Below are positions 17,019 to 26,935 of a DNA stretch of 64,000 bases, in pieces. Position numbers and translations under genes: made by a program. Numbering within the stretch: the first letter of the stretch is position 1; the number at the start of each line of letters is the position of its first letter. Location of the stretch: positions 1 to 64,000 of the forward strand of contig NZ_BAFM01000017.1 in the NCBI RefSeq assembly GCF_000334895.1, written 5' to 3'. This DNA is from Halococcus agarilyticus (GTDB lineage: Archaea > Halobacteriota > Halobacteria > Halobacteriales > Halococcaceae). The notes beneath the pieces are model-generated. The model searched no databases. It saw only the letters and a list, made by a program, of their open reading frames with translations, and had not been told where the DNA came from.

Positions 17019-17969
17019 TCAGGAGAACTCGATGTCGGCAGTGTACCGATCGACGAGGAGCACGAGCGCGCCGCCGATGGTGGCGACGAGGACTAGCGTC
17101 GTGGCTGCTATCGGACTCACGTCCGGAGTGTTTTCCAGTACTTTGATCGCGGGGAGCCGAAGCGCGCCGACCATCAGGCTCACGAGGAAGGTGAGTGTCG
17201 CCTCTCGATAGGTCGCGAGCGCCCATCGGATGGCGTAGGCGATGGAGAAAAGTCCGATGAGTGCGCCGACCCCGAACGCTCCGACGACGATACCAGGTTC
17301 GATGACCGCCGCGAGGCTTCCGCCGGTTGCGAGACCGACGAGCGCTTCGGTGAAGTCCGAAAGGACGCCGGTCAGGTACGTGTACTGACCAAGCAAGAGC
17401 AGGAAAAAGGCACCCGAAATACCTGGAAGGATCATCCCGGCAATGGCGATAGCGCCTCCGATGAGAACGAACAACGGCGAGTTCGGTAGTCCACCGCTCG
17501 CGCTCGCGCCTGAGATCACGAAAGCGATGACGAAACCACTGATCGCGACTGCGAGCCGGCGCGGTGTATCGATCTTGACGTGTCCGTAGAGAACGATAGC
17601 GCTCGCGGCGATCAGCCCGAAGAAAAACGCGAACGTCGGGCCAGGATACGTCTTGCGAGCGATGTCGACGACGTGGGCGACGCTCACGATTGCCGTGGCG
17701 ATGCCCGTCCCGAGCGCGAACAGGAAGGGAACGTCCATTTCGACCAGCACGGCCCGAAGCTCGGCGCGTTCGGTCCGGCGGTGGATCCGCGGCAGATAGC
17801 GGAGCGCGCTCGGATCGAGCGCGGTGATCGCGGCGATCAGCCGCTCGTAGATGCCCGTGATGAGCGCGATCGTCCCGCCCGACACGCCGGGCACCGCGTC
17901 CGCCGCGCCCATGAAGACCCCCTTCAAGTAGACGACGACCCACTCACGCACCGACTCGCGGCCGCTCAT
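17019..17969 (-). CDS. DUF368 membrane protein, polyprenyl-phosphate transporter family
   Basis: 316 aa, about nine membrane segments. The DUF368 hallmark is near the N-terminus (YLKGVFMGAADAVPGVSGGTIALITGIYERLI) and a second glycine-rich half-repeat follows (IAGMILPGISGAFFLLLLGQY), giving the family's pseudo-symmetry. Bacterial DUF368 proteins (PopT) have been implicated in returning undecaprenyl phosphate to the cytoplasmic face. Its ATG (17969) overlaps the aglB stop by four bases, so it is translated with the oligosaccharyltransferase; recycling of dolichyl phosphate released by AglB is the natural hypothesis. ATG 17981 is a possible alternative start. Confidence 0.9.
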   Translation of the reverse strand: MSGRESVREWVVVYLKGVFMGAADAVPGVSGGTIALITGIYERLIAAITALDPSALRYLPRIHRRTERAELRAVLVEMDVPFLFALGTGIATAIVSVAHVVDIARKTYPGPTFAFFFGLIAASAIVLYGHVKIDTPRRLAVAISGFVIAFVISGASASGGLPNSPLFVLIGGAIAIAGMILPGISGAFFLLLLGQYTYLTGVLSDFTEALVGLATGGSLAAVIEPGIVVGAFGVGALIGLFSIAYAIRWALATYREATLTFLVSLMVGALRLPAIKVLENTPDVSPIAATTLVLVATIGGALVLLVDRYTADIEFS

Positions 17970-20900
17970 CGTGCCGTCCACGCTCCGACCGGTGTCGCCC
18001 GAACTGACGCCGTTCTTGCTGTCGAGTCAACGATCCGCTCGCCGGGGGTCGCCATCGTGCTCGCGTTCGTCGTGTTCGCGGTCGTCCCGTTCGCCCCTTC
18101 ACTTGCGTTCGCTCCGGCCGAGGCGTTCGTCGCCGTGCTCGCGTTGCTCGACGTGTTCGTTCCATCAGCGTCCGATGCGTTGGCGCTCGTCGGGGACGGA
18201 ACCGACTCCTGCTGGAGGTCGACCGTGACCGTCTGGTTGGTCCGGCCGATCACCGCTCCCTCGGGGACCTCGGCGGTCGCGTTCCACCGGGTCGCGTTCC
18301 CGTCCGTGCCCTCGACCGGCGTGCGGAAGGTGTACGGCCCGGTCGCCTGGACCGAGACGTTCGTCGCGCCCTCCTCGGTCCCCCACCGGTCGTAGCCGGT
18401 GGTGGAGTACGGCAGCGTCATCGTGAACCCACCCTGGTCGTTCGTCGTAGCCTGCTGGGTGTAGTCGAACGTGGTGTTGGCCCCGGGCATCCGCATCTCG
18501 ACGGTGGCCTCCACGGTCGTGTTCGCCGGGCCGGTCCCCTCGACCGTCGCGCCCGGCACCCGCTCGAACGTCTTGACCCAGCTCGGCGTGGTGGGGAACA
18601 GCTCGGTCGCGTTCAGCCCCGTCGTCTGGAGCCGCTGGAACGCGGTTCGGGAGAGCTGACGCGAGGACTGCTGGCTCGCGTCGGCGAGACGGTAGTGTTC
18701 GAGCGCCGCAACCCGTTCCTGGGGGTACTTCCCGACGCCACCGAGCTGGGCCGAGCCGTCCTCCTCGACGAATTGGCGCGCGGCCGACATGTTGTCGAAT
18801 CGCTTGACCGCCGACTCGTTGCCCGACGGCAGGTACGCGGCCCGTGTCGAGTCGCCCTGGGGGATCGGACTGTCGTAGTCGACCACGACGGGTTCGGGTT
18901 CGACCGCGCTGCCGTGGAACGTGTACAGCCGGGTGCGCATGGTCTCGAAGTGGCGCTGCTCGTAGGCCAGGAAGGCCGTGGTGGGCTGTTCGCCGGACGA
19001 CTGGATGATCGGCGTCACGTCGTCGTAGATCGAGAGCGGACCGTCGTTGTACCACGTGAACGGGGCGGAGAACAGCGCCCCGCCGGCGGGATCGGCCATC
19101 CGCCAGTCGATCATCACGTAGCGCACACCCTCGCCGTCGTCCATTCGGGTGATCTCGTTGGCTTCGCTTGGCTCATCGGCGAGCAGGAAGTTCGCCGCCT
19201 GGCGCGCGTTCTGCTGGAACGGGTTCGCGGTCGGGATCCGCTCGCCGAGCACCGTGATCCAGTGGCCGTAGTCCCACCACGACAGCACGCCGTAGGCCCC
19301 GTCGGGGTAGTTGAAATCGTCGACGCGGTCGTACTCGCCGTAGTACTCCATCGACGCGTTGCCGCCGCCGTAGCTCCCCTCGGCGGGCGTGTTGTTCGCC
19401 ATCCACTCTAGACTGCTGTCCCAGCCGAAGACGGTGCTGCCGGGCGAGGAGCGGCTGTCAGCGTAACCGCCGGCGGTCGTCAGCGCCCCGCTCCCCACGC
19501 CGCCCCCGCTGCTGCCCGCGGCGAGCGGCGCGGTGATGAGGAAGACGACCGCGAGCACCGTGAGCACCTGGTAGGCCTCGAGATCGCGGAGTCGCCCCCC
19601 CGTGTCGGCGGAGGCGGAGCCGAGGAAGCGGACCAGTTCGCCGACGATCACCGCGTTCAGCACGCAGATCGGGACGATGAGGTAGTAGTTGAACCGCGAC
19701 TGGGTGAGCGTCGCCGCGGTCATCAGCAGGGCCCAGACGAGCACGAACACCGAGGCCGCCCGCTGGTCGCTCCGGCCGAAGACGAGCCGCCCCACGAGGA
19801 CGACGGCACCGACGATCGCGGTGAAGAAGGCGAGTCCGTAGGAGTTCCGGAAGAAGGTGAGCGCCTGGTCGACAGCGGTCCCGAACGGGACGCCGGTCTG
19901 GAACGGGGGCTGGGCCTCGCCGACGGTCAGTGCGGTCGCGCGCGAGCCGAACCCGACGACCCGTTCGAGCTGGGTGAGGAGGTAATCGAACAGCGCGGGC
20001 GTGAGGAGCGACATCGCGAGCGCGACGACGACGAACAGCCCGAAGATCGTCGCCGGGTAGGCGTAGCCAGGCAGATCGCGCGTCTCGACGGTGCGGGCGA
20101 GCCACGCGAGGAACACACAGCCGATCGCGCCCGCGAACGCGAGCCCGGGATGGAGGATCGAGAAGTTCGTCACGCTCACCTCGAACGTGTCGAACGTGAC
20201 GAGCATGAGGAACCCCGCGACCGACAGCGTGACCGCGCTCACGATGGCGACGTGTTCGGGGCTCTCGCCGCGGAGGTACGCGGCGGGGAGCGCGACGAGC
20301 AGGAAGATCCCGAAGATCCCGACGAGCAGGAGGCCCGGCGGCCACGCCCAGACGTAGAGCGCGATCGCGATCCCCGCGAGCACGCCCCAGCCGACCGGCC
20401 GGCGCAAGGAGGAGACGTCACGCTCGACGAACTGCTCGTAGACGGGTTTCTCGCGCTCGGCGACCGTGAGCGCGATCAGGATGACTGCGACCGCGAGCAC
20501 CTGGAAGAACGCCTCGGCGGCGTGGTGGTCCGAAAAGCCCGCGATCGACCGGGCGAGGAACGTGCTCGGCGAGAGCGCGAGGATCGCCACGCCGACGACG
20601 CCGCCGAGCCGGCCGCCGAAGCGCTTGCCGATGAAGTACGCCGGGATCGCGGTCAGCGTCCCGAACACTGCGGGCGCGAACAGCAGGGCGAGCGCAGTGG
20701 TCTGCTGGGTGGGGCTGCCGAGCCCGACCGCGAGCGCCGCGGTGGCGACGAGCTGGTCGTACAGCGTGCCGAACTGGCCGACGGCGGTTCCCGTGGGGAA
20801 GCTGGTCCACGGGTCGAACGGCATCGTCCACGGCCAGTGGCGGGTCGTGTACTCCACCTGGCGGAGGTGATACCACGCGTCGTTGCCGCTGAAGTACACC

Positions 20901-21061
20901 TCGCCGTCGACGAGGAACCGCTGCCAGTTGCGCACCCGGATCCAGAGCATGAAGCCGAGGAGCAGAACCAACAGCGGAACGTGATACCACGACTCGGCGC
21001 GAGCGAGCGTGGAATCGGCGGCAGAAAGGCGTTCGGCGAGTCGTTCGCGACGCTGACTCAT
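17966..21061 (-). CDS. aglB: dolichyl-phosphooligosaccharide-protein glycosyltransferase
   Basis: 1031 aa oligosaccharyltransferase catalytic subunit. An N-terminal multi-pass domain (about 25-540) carries the acidic motif GND(61)AWYH in the first outer loop and the DHH motif of STT3/AglB (GFSDHHAAE). The soluble C-terminal domain has WWDYG (595-599), which binds the sequon, and a D-x-x-M type motif (MIDWRMA, Asp652). The tail (about 850-1031) is an Asn-Ala-Ser/Thr-rich beta domain and linker with many NxS/T sequons of its own. It transfers the lipid-linked glycan to Asn on exported proteins. A TTATGC element about 29 bp upstream fits a leaderless start. Confidence 0.96.
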   Translation of the reverse strand: MSQRRERLAERLSAADSTLARAESWYHVPLLVLLLGFMLWIRVRNWQRFLVDGEVYFSGNDAWYHLRQVEYTTRHWPWTMPFDPWTSFPTGTAVGQFGTLYDQLVATAALAVGLGSPTQQTTALALLFAPAVFGTLTAIPAYFIGKRFGGRLGGVVGVAILALSPSTFLARSIAGFSDHHAAEAFFQVLAVAVILIALTVAEREKPVYEQFVERDVSSLRRPVGWGVLAGIAIALYVWAWPPGLLLVGIFGIFLLVALPAAYLRGESPEHVAIVSAVTLSVAGFLMLVTFDTFEVSVTNFSILHPGLAFAGAIGCVFLAWLARTVETRDLPGYAYPATIFGLFVVVALAMSLLTPALFDYLLTQLERVVGFGSRATALTVGEAQPPFQTGVPFGTAVDQALTFFRNSYGLAFFTAIVGAVVLVGRLVFGRSDQRAASVFVLVWALLMTAATLTQSRFNYYLIVPICVLNAVIVGELVRFLGSASADTGGRLRDLEAYQVLTVLAVVFLITAPLAAGSSGGGVGSGALTTAGGYADSRSSPGSTVFGWDSSLEWMANNTPAEGSYGGGNASMEYYGEYDRVDDFNYPDGAYGVLSWWDYGHWITVLGERIPTANPFQQNARQAANFLLADEPSEANEITRMDDGEGVRYVMIDWRMADPAGGALFSAPFTWYNDGPLSIYDDVTPIIQSSGEQPTTAFLAYEQRHFETMRTRLYTFHGSAVEPEPVVVDYDSPIPQGDSTRAAYLPSGNESAVKRFDNMSAARQFVEEDGSAQLGGVGKYPQERVAALEHYRLADASQQSSRQLSRTAFQRLQTTGLNATELFPTTPSWVKTFERVPGATVEGTGPANTTVEATVEMRMPGANTTFDYTQQATTNDQGGFTMTLPYSTTGYDRWGTEEGATNVSVQATGPYTFRTPVEGTDGNATRWNATAEVPEGAVIGRTNQTVTVDLQQESVPSPTSANASDADGTNTSSNASTATNASAGANASEGANGTTANTTNASTMATPGERIVDSTARTASVRATPVGAWTAR

Positions 21062-21175
21062 TGGCGCTATCCAGTCGGAAGACGCGCATAAGGCTTGTGA
21101 AACGACGAACCCCATCCCCGAGACCGCGCAGCCGGAACGGAAACGGCTATGCGTCGGCCACTGCGAGACGCCGCC

Positions 21176-22132
21176 ATGCGGGTCTCGGTCGTCCTCTGTA
21201 CGTACGATCCGGCGCTGTTCGACACGTTCCGCGACGTCGCCGACGACGTGCTCGACCAGACCCATTCACCTATCGAGCTCGTGGTCGTGATCGACGGGCG
21301 GCCCGCGCTCGCCGACCGAGTGCGGGAGGCGTACGGCGACCGCGAGAACGTCGTGATCCACTGCAACGACGAGAACCGAGGCCTCCTCGAAAGCCGGAAC
21401 ACGGGCGCGGAGCTCGCCTCGGGCGACGTCGTGGCGTTCACCGACGACGACGTCCGGGTCGACTCGGAGTGGGTCGCCGAGCTCGTCGCGGCCTACGAGC
21501 ACACCGACGCGCTCGCGGTCGGCGGCCGGATGACTCCCGAGTGGGTCGCGGGCCGACCAGGCTTCCTCCCCGCGGAGTTCTTCTGGCTCGTCGGCGTCAC
21601 CCACCGCGGGTTCGGCCCCGACGGCGACGAGACCGCGGCGGGCGAGGTGCGCAACACGTTCGGCTCGAACATCTCCTTCGACAGGGAGGTCTTTCTCGAC
21701 CTCGGCGGGTTCGATCCAACTATCGGCGGGCGAAAGGGCGATGCGAACCTCCAGGGAGGTGAGACCGAACTCTGCGCCAGGCTCGAACGCGAGTACGGCC
21801 ACGGCATGTATTACACCCCCGACGCGCGGGTCGCGCACAAGGTGTTCGAATACCGCACCCGGCCACGGTGGCTCGCCGACCGCGCGTTCTGGCAGGGCTA
21901 CTCGAAGCGGGCGATGGAGACTCTGGTTCCGGACTCGACGGGCGAGGAGAGCGCGTTTCTGCGTCGGCTCCTCACCGAGTTCCTCCCCGGTCGGCTGTGG
22001 GATCTGCTCCGGGAGCCGTCGCGCGAGCGCGCGGCGAGGTTGGTCGGGCTGGTCGCGTTCACGGGCCTGGTTGGCTTGGGGTACTGTTATGGACTCACCC
22101 AGTTCCCCGGTGAGTTCGGGGCGTCGAAATGA
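21176..22132 (+). CDS. GT2 glycosyltransferase, AglG/AglI-like
   Basis: 318 aa. A GT-A fold with RVSVVLCTYDP at the start, a nucleotide-sugar DXD-type motif (FTDDDVRVDSEW, ~residues 82-93), GSNISF acceptor-site segment, and one C-terminal hydrophobic segment (about 288-305) that anchors it to the membrane. This arrangement matches haloarchaeal glucosyl-dolichyl-phosphate glucuronosyltransferases, but the exact sugar cannot be read from the sequence. It diverges from aglB across a 114-bp region and overlaps the next glycosyltransferase by four bases. ATG 21149 is an in-frame alternative start. Confidence 0.85.
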   Translation: MRVSVVLCTYDPALFDTFRDVADDVLDQTHSPIELVVVIDGRPALADRVREAYGDRENVVIHCNDENRGLLESRNTGAELASGDVVAFTDDDVRVDSEWVAELVAAYEHTDALAVGGRMTPEWVAGRPGFLPAEFFWLVGVTHRGFGPDGDETAAGEVRNTFGSNISFDREVFLDLGGFDPTIGGRKGDANLQGGETELCARLEREYGHGMYYTPDARVAHKVFEYRTRPRWLADRAFWQGYSKRAMETLVPDSTGEESAFLRRLLTEFLPGRLWDLLREPSRERAARLVGLVAFTGLVGLGYCYGLTQFPGEFGASK

Positions 22133-23163
22133 CGGCCACCGATGCCGACCGGAGCGGCGACGTCGGGCTACGGGTGCTGTGGCTCACGCCCGACAAGCCC
22201 ACGGACATCAGCGTCGGGCGGCGGCGGATCGCCGAGCATCTCCGGAGGGAAGGTATCGACGTGACGCTCCGCGGGACCACGTTGCGGACGGTCCTCACCG
22301 CGCTCCGCGAACGCGGCGAGTACGACGTCGTCGTGGGAACGACGCGCGCTGGCGCGTTCGGCGGGGTCGCGCTGAAGCTGCTCGGCATCCCGCTCGTGGT
22401 CGATCACGTCGATCCGATCCGGCAGTTCGCCGACACCCACCCGCAGCCACTTGCGCTCGCGGTCCGGCTGGCCGAGAACGCCGCGTTCGCGCTCGCCGAT
22501 CATACTCTCTACGTCTACGAGGAGGAGCACGCCCGCGTCCGACGGTACGCTCGCGCCGCGACCGAGACCGACCTCGGGGTGGCGTACGATCGGTTCGCCG
22601 ACCCCGATCCTGGCGTCGTCGAGCACGCCCGTGATCGCCTCGCTGCGGCGGGGGTCGGCTCCGACGACCGGGTGGTGATCTACGTCGGTGGGCTCGAACC
22701 GATCTATCACGTCGCGGAGCTGCTCGCGGCGATGAGTCGGCTGGACGACTGGCGTCTGGTCGTCCTCGGAACCGGGTCGCTGGAAGGAGTGGTCGAGCGC
22801 GCCACGAACGAGCGCGAGAGCGTCGTCTTCCTCGGGACGGTCGATCACGACGCCGTACCGGGGTATCTTCACGTCGCCGACGTCGGCGTCTCGCTGGTCG
22901 ACGACCCGCACACGCTGAAGGTGCTGGAGTACGCCGCCGCGGGGTTGGGCGTCGTACAGGCCCGCGGCCGTGCCGAGGAGCGGTTCGAGGAGTACGTCAC
23001 CTTCTGCGAGCCGACGCCAGCGGCCATCGCTCGTGCCGTACGGGAGGCGAGTGAACGCGAACGCGACGAGGAGTTCCGGGAGTTCGTCCGTGAGTTCGAT
23101 TACGAGCGGGTGGCAGCGAGCTACGCGGCGGTCCTCAGCGAGATCGCCATCCGGGACGCGTAG
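22129..23163 (+). CDS. GT-B glycosyltransferase (GT4-like)
   Basis: 344 aa, ATGA overlap with the upstream GT2 gene. Two Rossmann-like halves are visible: the N-terminal VLWLTPDKPTDISVGRRRIAEHLRREG and C-terminal VIYVGGLEPIYHVAELLAAM and VSLVDDPHTLKVLEYAAAGLGVV, the latter containing the usual donor-binding E-x7-E-like region in degenerate form (D..H..K..E). It probably adds one sugar to the dolichol-linked glycan on the cytoplasmic face. The donor and linkage are unknown. Confidence 0.8.
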   Translation: MTATDADRSGDVGLRVLWLTPDKPTDISVGRRRIAEHLRREGIDVTLRGTTLRTVLTALRERGEYDVVVGTTRAGAFGGVALKLLGIPLVVDHVDPIRQFADTHPQPLALAVRLAENAAFALADHTLYVYEEEHARVRRYARAATETDLGVAYDRFADPDPGVVEHARDRLAAAGVGSDDRVVIYVGGLEPIYHVAELLAAMSRLDDWRLVVLGTGSLEGVVERATNERESVVFLGTVDHDAVPGYLHVADVGVSLVDDPHTLKVLEYAAAGLGVVQARGRAEERFEEYVTFCEPTPAAIARAVREASERERDEEFREFVREFDYERVAASYAAVLSEIAIRDA

Positions 23164-23265
23164 GTACCCGTCGGTCGGCGCTCGTGGGCCGTGCGCTGTG
23201 AGTGGGTTCCGGCGGTGGTCGCGGCCGACCAGCAAACGTTTGTACGCATCGAGACGAGGACGAGT

Positions 23266-24243
23266 ATGCTCACCGACGTCGCCCGAGGGGCAACGTACGC
23301 CGTCCGCGAACTCCGAGCCCACTACGACGATCGGCAGTGGTGGAAAGGACGGTTCCGACACCGGGTCGTCGGCGACCTCTACTATGGCCGGCTGCGGTCG
23401 AACAACGGCCTCTACGTGATGGAGGAAGATTGGGACGTCCTCGTGCTGCTCGACGCAGCGGGCTACGACCTGTTCCGGACGGAGGTCGGCGCGTTCGACA
23501 TCGATCCGACCCGGGTCGAAAAGCGGGTGTCGCGCGGGTCAGCCACGCCACAGTTCCTCGCGGAGAACTTCCCCGGAGCGTACCCCGATACGGTGTACGT
23601 GACCGCCAACCCGATGGTCGACGTTCACGTCGGCGACGCGTTCCACGACCTCGTTTCGGTCTGGAAGACTCACTGGGACGACGACGAACGAACGGTCCGC
23701 CCGGAGGCCGTCCGCGACGTCGCTGTCGAGACCGCCGCGCGCTACCCCGACAAGCGGATCGTCGTCCACTTCATGCAGCCACACTGGCCGTTCGTCGACC
23801 GCGACCTGACCGACGAAGTAGTCGGATTCGGCGCGACCCGCGCCCGAGCCGACGAGGCGTTCGCCGGCGACGTCGACGAGGACGAGAAGAACCTCTGGGA
23901 CCTCGTCGAGGCCGGCGCGATCGCTCCCGACCGCGCCCGGATGGCCTTTACCGAGAACCTCCGGCTCGCGCTGCCACACGCGCTCGACGTCGCTCGCGAA
24001 ACGACGGGCCGGGCAGTCGTCACCGCCGACCACGGCAATTCGATCGGCGATCGGGCGTGGCCGTTCCCACTCCGGATCTACGGCCATCCCCCTGGCGTCA
24101 GGATGCGATCGCTGGTCGAGGTGCCGTGGCTCGCATTCGAGGACGATGAGCGCCGCGACGTCCGAGCCGACGCCACCGCTGAGACGTCGTACGACGACGC
24201 CACGGCGACCGAACGCCTCGAAGCGCTCGGCTACGTCGACTGA
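23266..24243 (+). CDS. alkaline-phosphatase-superfamily protein in the glycosylation cluster (paralogue A)
   Basis: 325 aa. Core motifs are WDVLVLLDAAGYDLF (metal Asp63), RGSATPQF (Thr94 at the nucleophile position) and VTADHGNSIGDRAWP (metal His/Asp). Thr instead of the Cys/Ser-x-Pro-x-Arg motif argues against a formylglycine sulfatase and for phosphate-ester or phosphotransfer chemistry (inference). It closely parallels the 26932-27954 product in order and phrases (RGSATP, FMQPHWPF, YGHPPGVR). ATG 23266 is chosen since upstream codons do not match the paralogue. No signal peptide is seen, so it is probably cytoplasmic. Confidence 0.75.
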   Translation: MLTDVARGATYAVRELRAHYDDRQWWKGRFRHRVVGDLYYGRLRSNNGLYVMEEDWDVLVLLDAAGYDLFRTEVGAFDIDPTRVEKRVSRGSATPQFLAENFPGAYPDTVYVTANPMVDVHVGDAFHDLVSVWKTHWDDDERTVRPEAVRDVAVETAARYPDKRIVVHFMQPHWPFVDRDLTDEVVGFGATRARADEAFAGDVDEDEKNLWDLVEAGAIAPDRARMAFTENLRLALPHALDVARETTGRAVVTADHGNSIGDRAWPFPLRIYGHPPGVRMRSLVEVPWLAFEDDERRDVRADATAETSYDDATATERLEALGYVD

Positions 24244-24365
24244 GGTGGTCGAGATGGACACCCCGGGTCGTCACCGATCCGTAGTGGCACGTGTGAGACC
24301 CTAGCGCGTGCGGGCGTCGCGGCGGATGGCAAGTTTCTCGGTCGTCGGCGACGGGGAGCTACTAA

Positions 24366-25820
24366 ATGACCGATCTCGTGCTCGTCACGGTCGACTCGTT
24401 GCGGGCCGATCACGTGGGCCGGTACGGCTACGCCCGTGACACCACGCCGACCATCGACGCCGTGGCGGCCGACGGACATCGGTTTGAGAACGCCTTCGCC
24501 CACGCGTGTTCGACTCGTCCGTCGTTTCCGTCAATCCTCACGTCGTCGTACCCGCTGATGTACGGCGGATTCGAGCGCATCGCACCAGGCCGGACGCTGG
24601 TTTCGGAACCGCTCGCGGACGCGGGCTATGCGAACGCCGGGTTCCACTCGAACCTCTTTCTCTCGGCGGAGTTCGGCTACGACCGCGGCTGGGAGACGTA
24701 CTTCGACTCGAAGACCGATCCGTCGGTGACCGCCCGCGCCAAGCAGGCGATCAAGGAGCGACTCGACGAGAACGGTCGCCTCTATCGGTTTCTTGCCGGG
24801 GCTGTCGACACCGCCGAGCGCGAGGCCGGCGTCAACGTCGGCTCCGCATACGTCCTCGCCGACGAGATTACCGATCGCGCCCTCCAGTGGGTTCGATCGC
24901 GGGCCGGTGCGGACTCGCGATTTCTCTGGGTCCACTACATGGACGTCCATCATCCGTACGTCCCACCCGCCCGCCACCAGCAGCCGTTCCGTGATGATCC
25001 GATCGGGGAGCGCGACGCCATCCAGCTACGTCGGAAGATGGTCGAAGACCCAGACGACCTCACCACGACCGAGCGTGACGCACTCGTCGACCTCTACGAC
25101 GCCGAGATCCGGTTCGCCGACGCCGAGATCGGCCGACTACTGTCGGGCATCCACGAGGCGTGGGACGGCGATCCGCTCACGATCGTCACCGCCGATCACG
25201 GCGAGGCGTTCGGCGAACACGGGCCGTACAGCCACCCAAACACCTTCTACGACGAGGTAATGCACGTCCCACTGGTGGCGTCGCTGCCGGACGGCGTGGA
25301 CAGGGCGGCCGGGATGGGTGACGGGGGGGACGGCAGTATCGTCCACGACGATCTCGTCGGTTTGCTTGACGTCGCCCCGACTCTGGTCGATTACGCGGGC
25401 GGCGACCGCGAGAACTTCCACGGCCACAGCCTCCGATCGCTCGTCGAGGGCGGCGACTGGCCCCGTGAGCGGGTCGTTGGCGACCACGAGGGCGGCGGCG
25501 AGCGAACCGTCGCGATCCGGACCACCGACCGGAAATTCATCCGGCGGGAATCGACGGGTGAGAGTACCGAGGGGACGGTGATGGCCGCTGGCGACGACCG
25601 CCCACGGGGTGCGGGCGTCCACGAGGAGCTGTACGATCTCGGGACCGATCCCGGCGAGACCACGAACGTCGTCGCCGAGCGCCCCGACGAGCGCGATCGG
25701 TTCCGGGAAGAAGCCGCAGAGCATCTCCGTGCGGTCGCGGCCACCGACATCGATCTCGGCCGAGTTGAGATGGACGACGCGGCCGCGTCGCGCCTCCGCG
25801 ACCTCGGCTACCGGGAATGA
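24366..25820 (+). CDS. sulfatase-like alkaline-phosphatase-superfamily hydrolase
   Basis: 484 aa with the overall sulfatase layout: VTVDSLRADHVGRYGY (Asp10), FPSILTSSYP, HYMDVHHPYVPP, VTADHGEAFGEHG and the C-terminal YDLGTDPGETTNV. However, the formylglycine motif C-x-P-x-R is absent: the aligned residues read T50-R-P-S-F, with Cys48 displaced by two. It may act on phosphate esters or as a phospho-/sulfo-transferase on the glycan (inference). A GGAG element lies eight bases before the ATG. Its stop overlaps the next glycosyltransferase (ATGA), placing it in the glycosylation operon. Confidence 0.8.
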   Translation: MTDLVLVTVDSLRADHVGRYGYARDTTPTIDAVAADGHRFENAFAHACSTRPSFPSILTSSYPLMYGGFERIAPGRTLVSEPLADAGYANAGFHSNLFLSAEFGYDRGWETYFDSKTDPSVTARAKQAIKERLDENGRLYRFLAGAVDTAEREAGVNVGSAYVLADEITDRALQWVRSRAGADSRFLWVHYMDVHHPYVPPARHQQPFRDDPIGERDAIQLRRKMVEDPDDLTTTERDALVDLYDAEIRFADAEIGRLLSGIHEAWDGDPLTIVTADHGEAFGEHGPYSHPNTFYDEVMHVPLVASLPDGVDRAAGMGDGGDGSIVHDDLVGLLDVAPTLVDYAGGDRENFHGHSLRSLVEGGDWPRERVVGDHEGGGERTVAIRTTDRKFIRRESTGESTEGTVMAAGDDRPRGAGVHEELYDLGTDPGETTNVVAERPDERDRFREEAAEHLRAVAATDIDLGRVEMDDAAASRLRDLGYRE

Positions 25821-26935
25821 CGGGGCCGAGCGACGAGACGACGCGGAATGGATCGCCCTCAGTCGGTTCGCGGACGGTCCTCGTGGTGTCGAACCGACGA
25901 CTGGACGAGAATTCGGGCCGCGCCGAGAAGCTTGCCACCCGCGCTCGCCTGCTCCGCGAGCGCGGGTGGGAACTCCGGATCGGCTACGTCGAACCGACGG
26001 CGACGAGACTCCCGCGAGGCATCGTGCGGTGTGTCCGGCTGGCGCGCGAGGCCGACGTGATCAACTCCGTCAGCAACCCACCACACCTCCAGATCGCCGG
26101 CGCGATCGCCGCCCGTGCGACCGGGACGCCGTGGGTCGCGGAGTTCCGCGATCCGCTCGTCACGAACCCCGATGTCGAGCCGGGATCGGTCGCCGCCCGG
26201 CTCCGTCGCTGGCTGGAACGATACGTCCTCGTCCACGCCGACCGCGTCGTCTGGTACGACGGGATCCAGATTCCCGACAACTACTTCGCCACCACGTACC
26301 CCGACGTGCCGACCGATCGGTACCGGAAACTGCCACCGATCGGGTTCGAGCGTGCCGCGTTCGACGCCACCACGCCTCGATCGTTCGATCAGTTTACAGT
26401 GACGTACGCGGGTTCGTTCTACGAGGGATGGATCGAACCCTACACCTTCCTCGATGGCTTCGGCCAGTATGTCGACGCAAATCCCGGAGCCGAACCGCAG
26501 GCGCTGTTCTACGGTGATTGGAACGACGAGTACGACCGTGCAGCTCGGGCGCACGGCGTCGTCGACCACGTGACTCCGAAACCGTTCGTCGACCACGATG
26601 AACTCATCGGCGTGCTGAAAGGATCGGACGTGCTGCTGTACGTCGGTGGCGACGACCCGCGAAACCGGCTGAACCTCCCCTCGAAGCTCTACGACTACAT
26701 CGGTGCTGGTCGGCCGATCCTCGCAGTCGTCGATCCCTCCTTCCGGGTCGCCGAGGTCATCCGTGACAACGGCCTCGGGACCATCGTCGAGCCGGACGAC
26801 GCCGGAAGCATCCGAACGGTGCTCGAACGAATACGATCGGGCGAGTTCGTCTACGACCCAGACCCGGCGGCAGCGTTCACCCGCGAACGCAGTACTGCCG
26901 CCTACATTGAGACCGTGGAGGCGGTGACAGAATGA
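25817..26935 (+). CDS. GT-B glycosyltransferase (GT4-like)
   Basis: 372 aa. N-terminal VLVVSNRRLDENSGRAEKLATRARLLRERGW is the usual acceptor-side segment; the donor domain includes VTYAGSFYEGW, ADVLLYVGGDD-like GSDVLLYVGGDDPRNRLNLPSKLYDYIGAGRP with the conserved K-x-YDYIGAG stretch (split here for length; about residues 275-300). It overlaps both neighbours by four bases, so it belongs to a tightly coupled unit with two alkaline-phosphatase-like genes. The sugar is unknown. Confidence 0.82.
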   Translation: MTGPSDETTRNGSPSVGSRTVLVVSNRRLDENSGRAEKLATRARLLRERGWELRIGYVEPTATRLPRGIVRCVRLAREADVINSVSNPPHLQIAGAIAARATGTPWVAEFRDPLVTNPDVEPGSVAARLRRWLERYVLVHADRVVWYDGIQIPDNYFATTYPDVPTDRYRKLPPIGFERAAFDATTPRSFDQFTVTYAGSFYEGWIEPYTFLDGFGQYVDANPGAEPQALFYGDWNDEYDRAARAHGVVDHVTPKPFVDHDELIGVLKGSDVLLYVGGDDPRNRLNLPSKLYDYIGAGRPILAVVDPSFRVAEVIRDNGLGTIVEPDDAGSIRTVLERIRSGEFVYDPDPAAAFTRERSTAAYIETVEAVTE

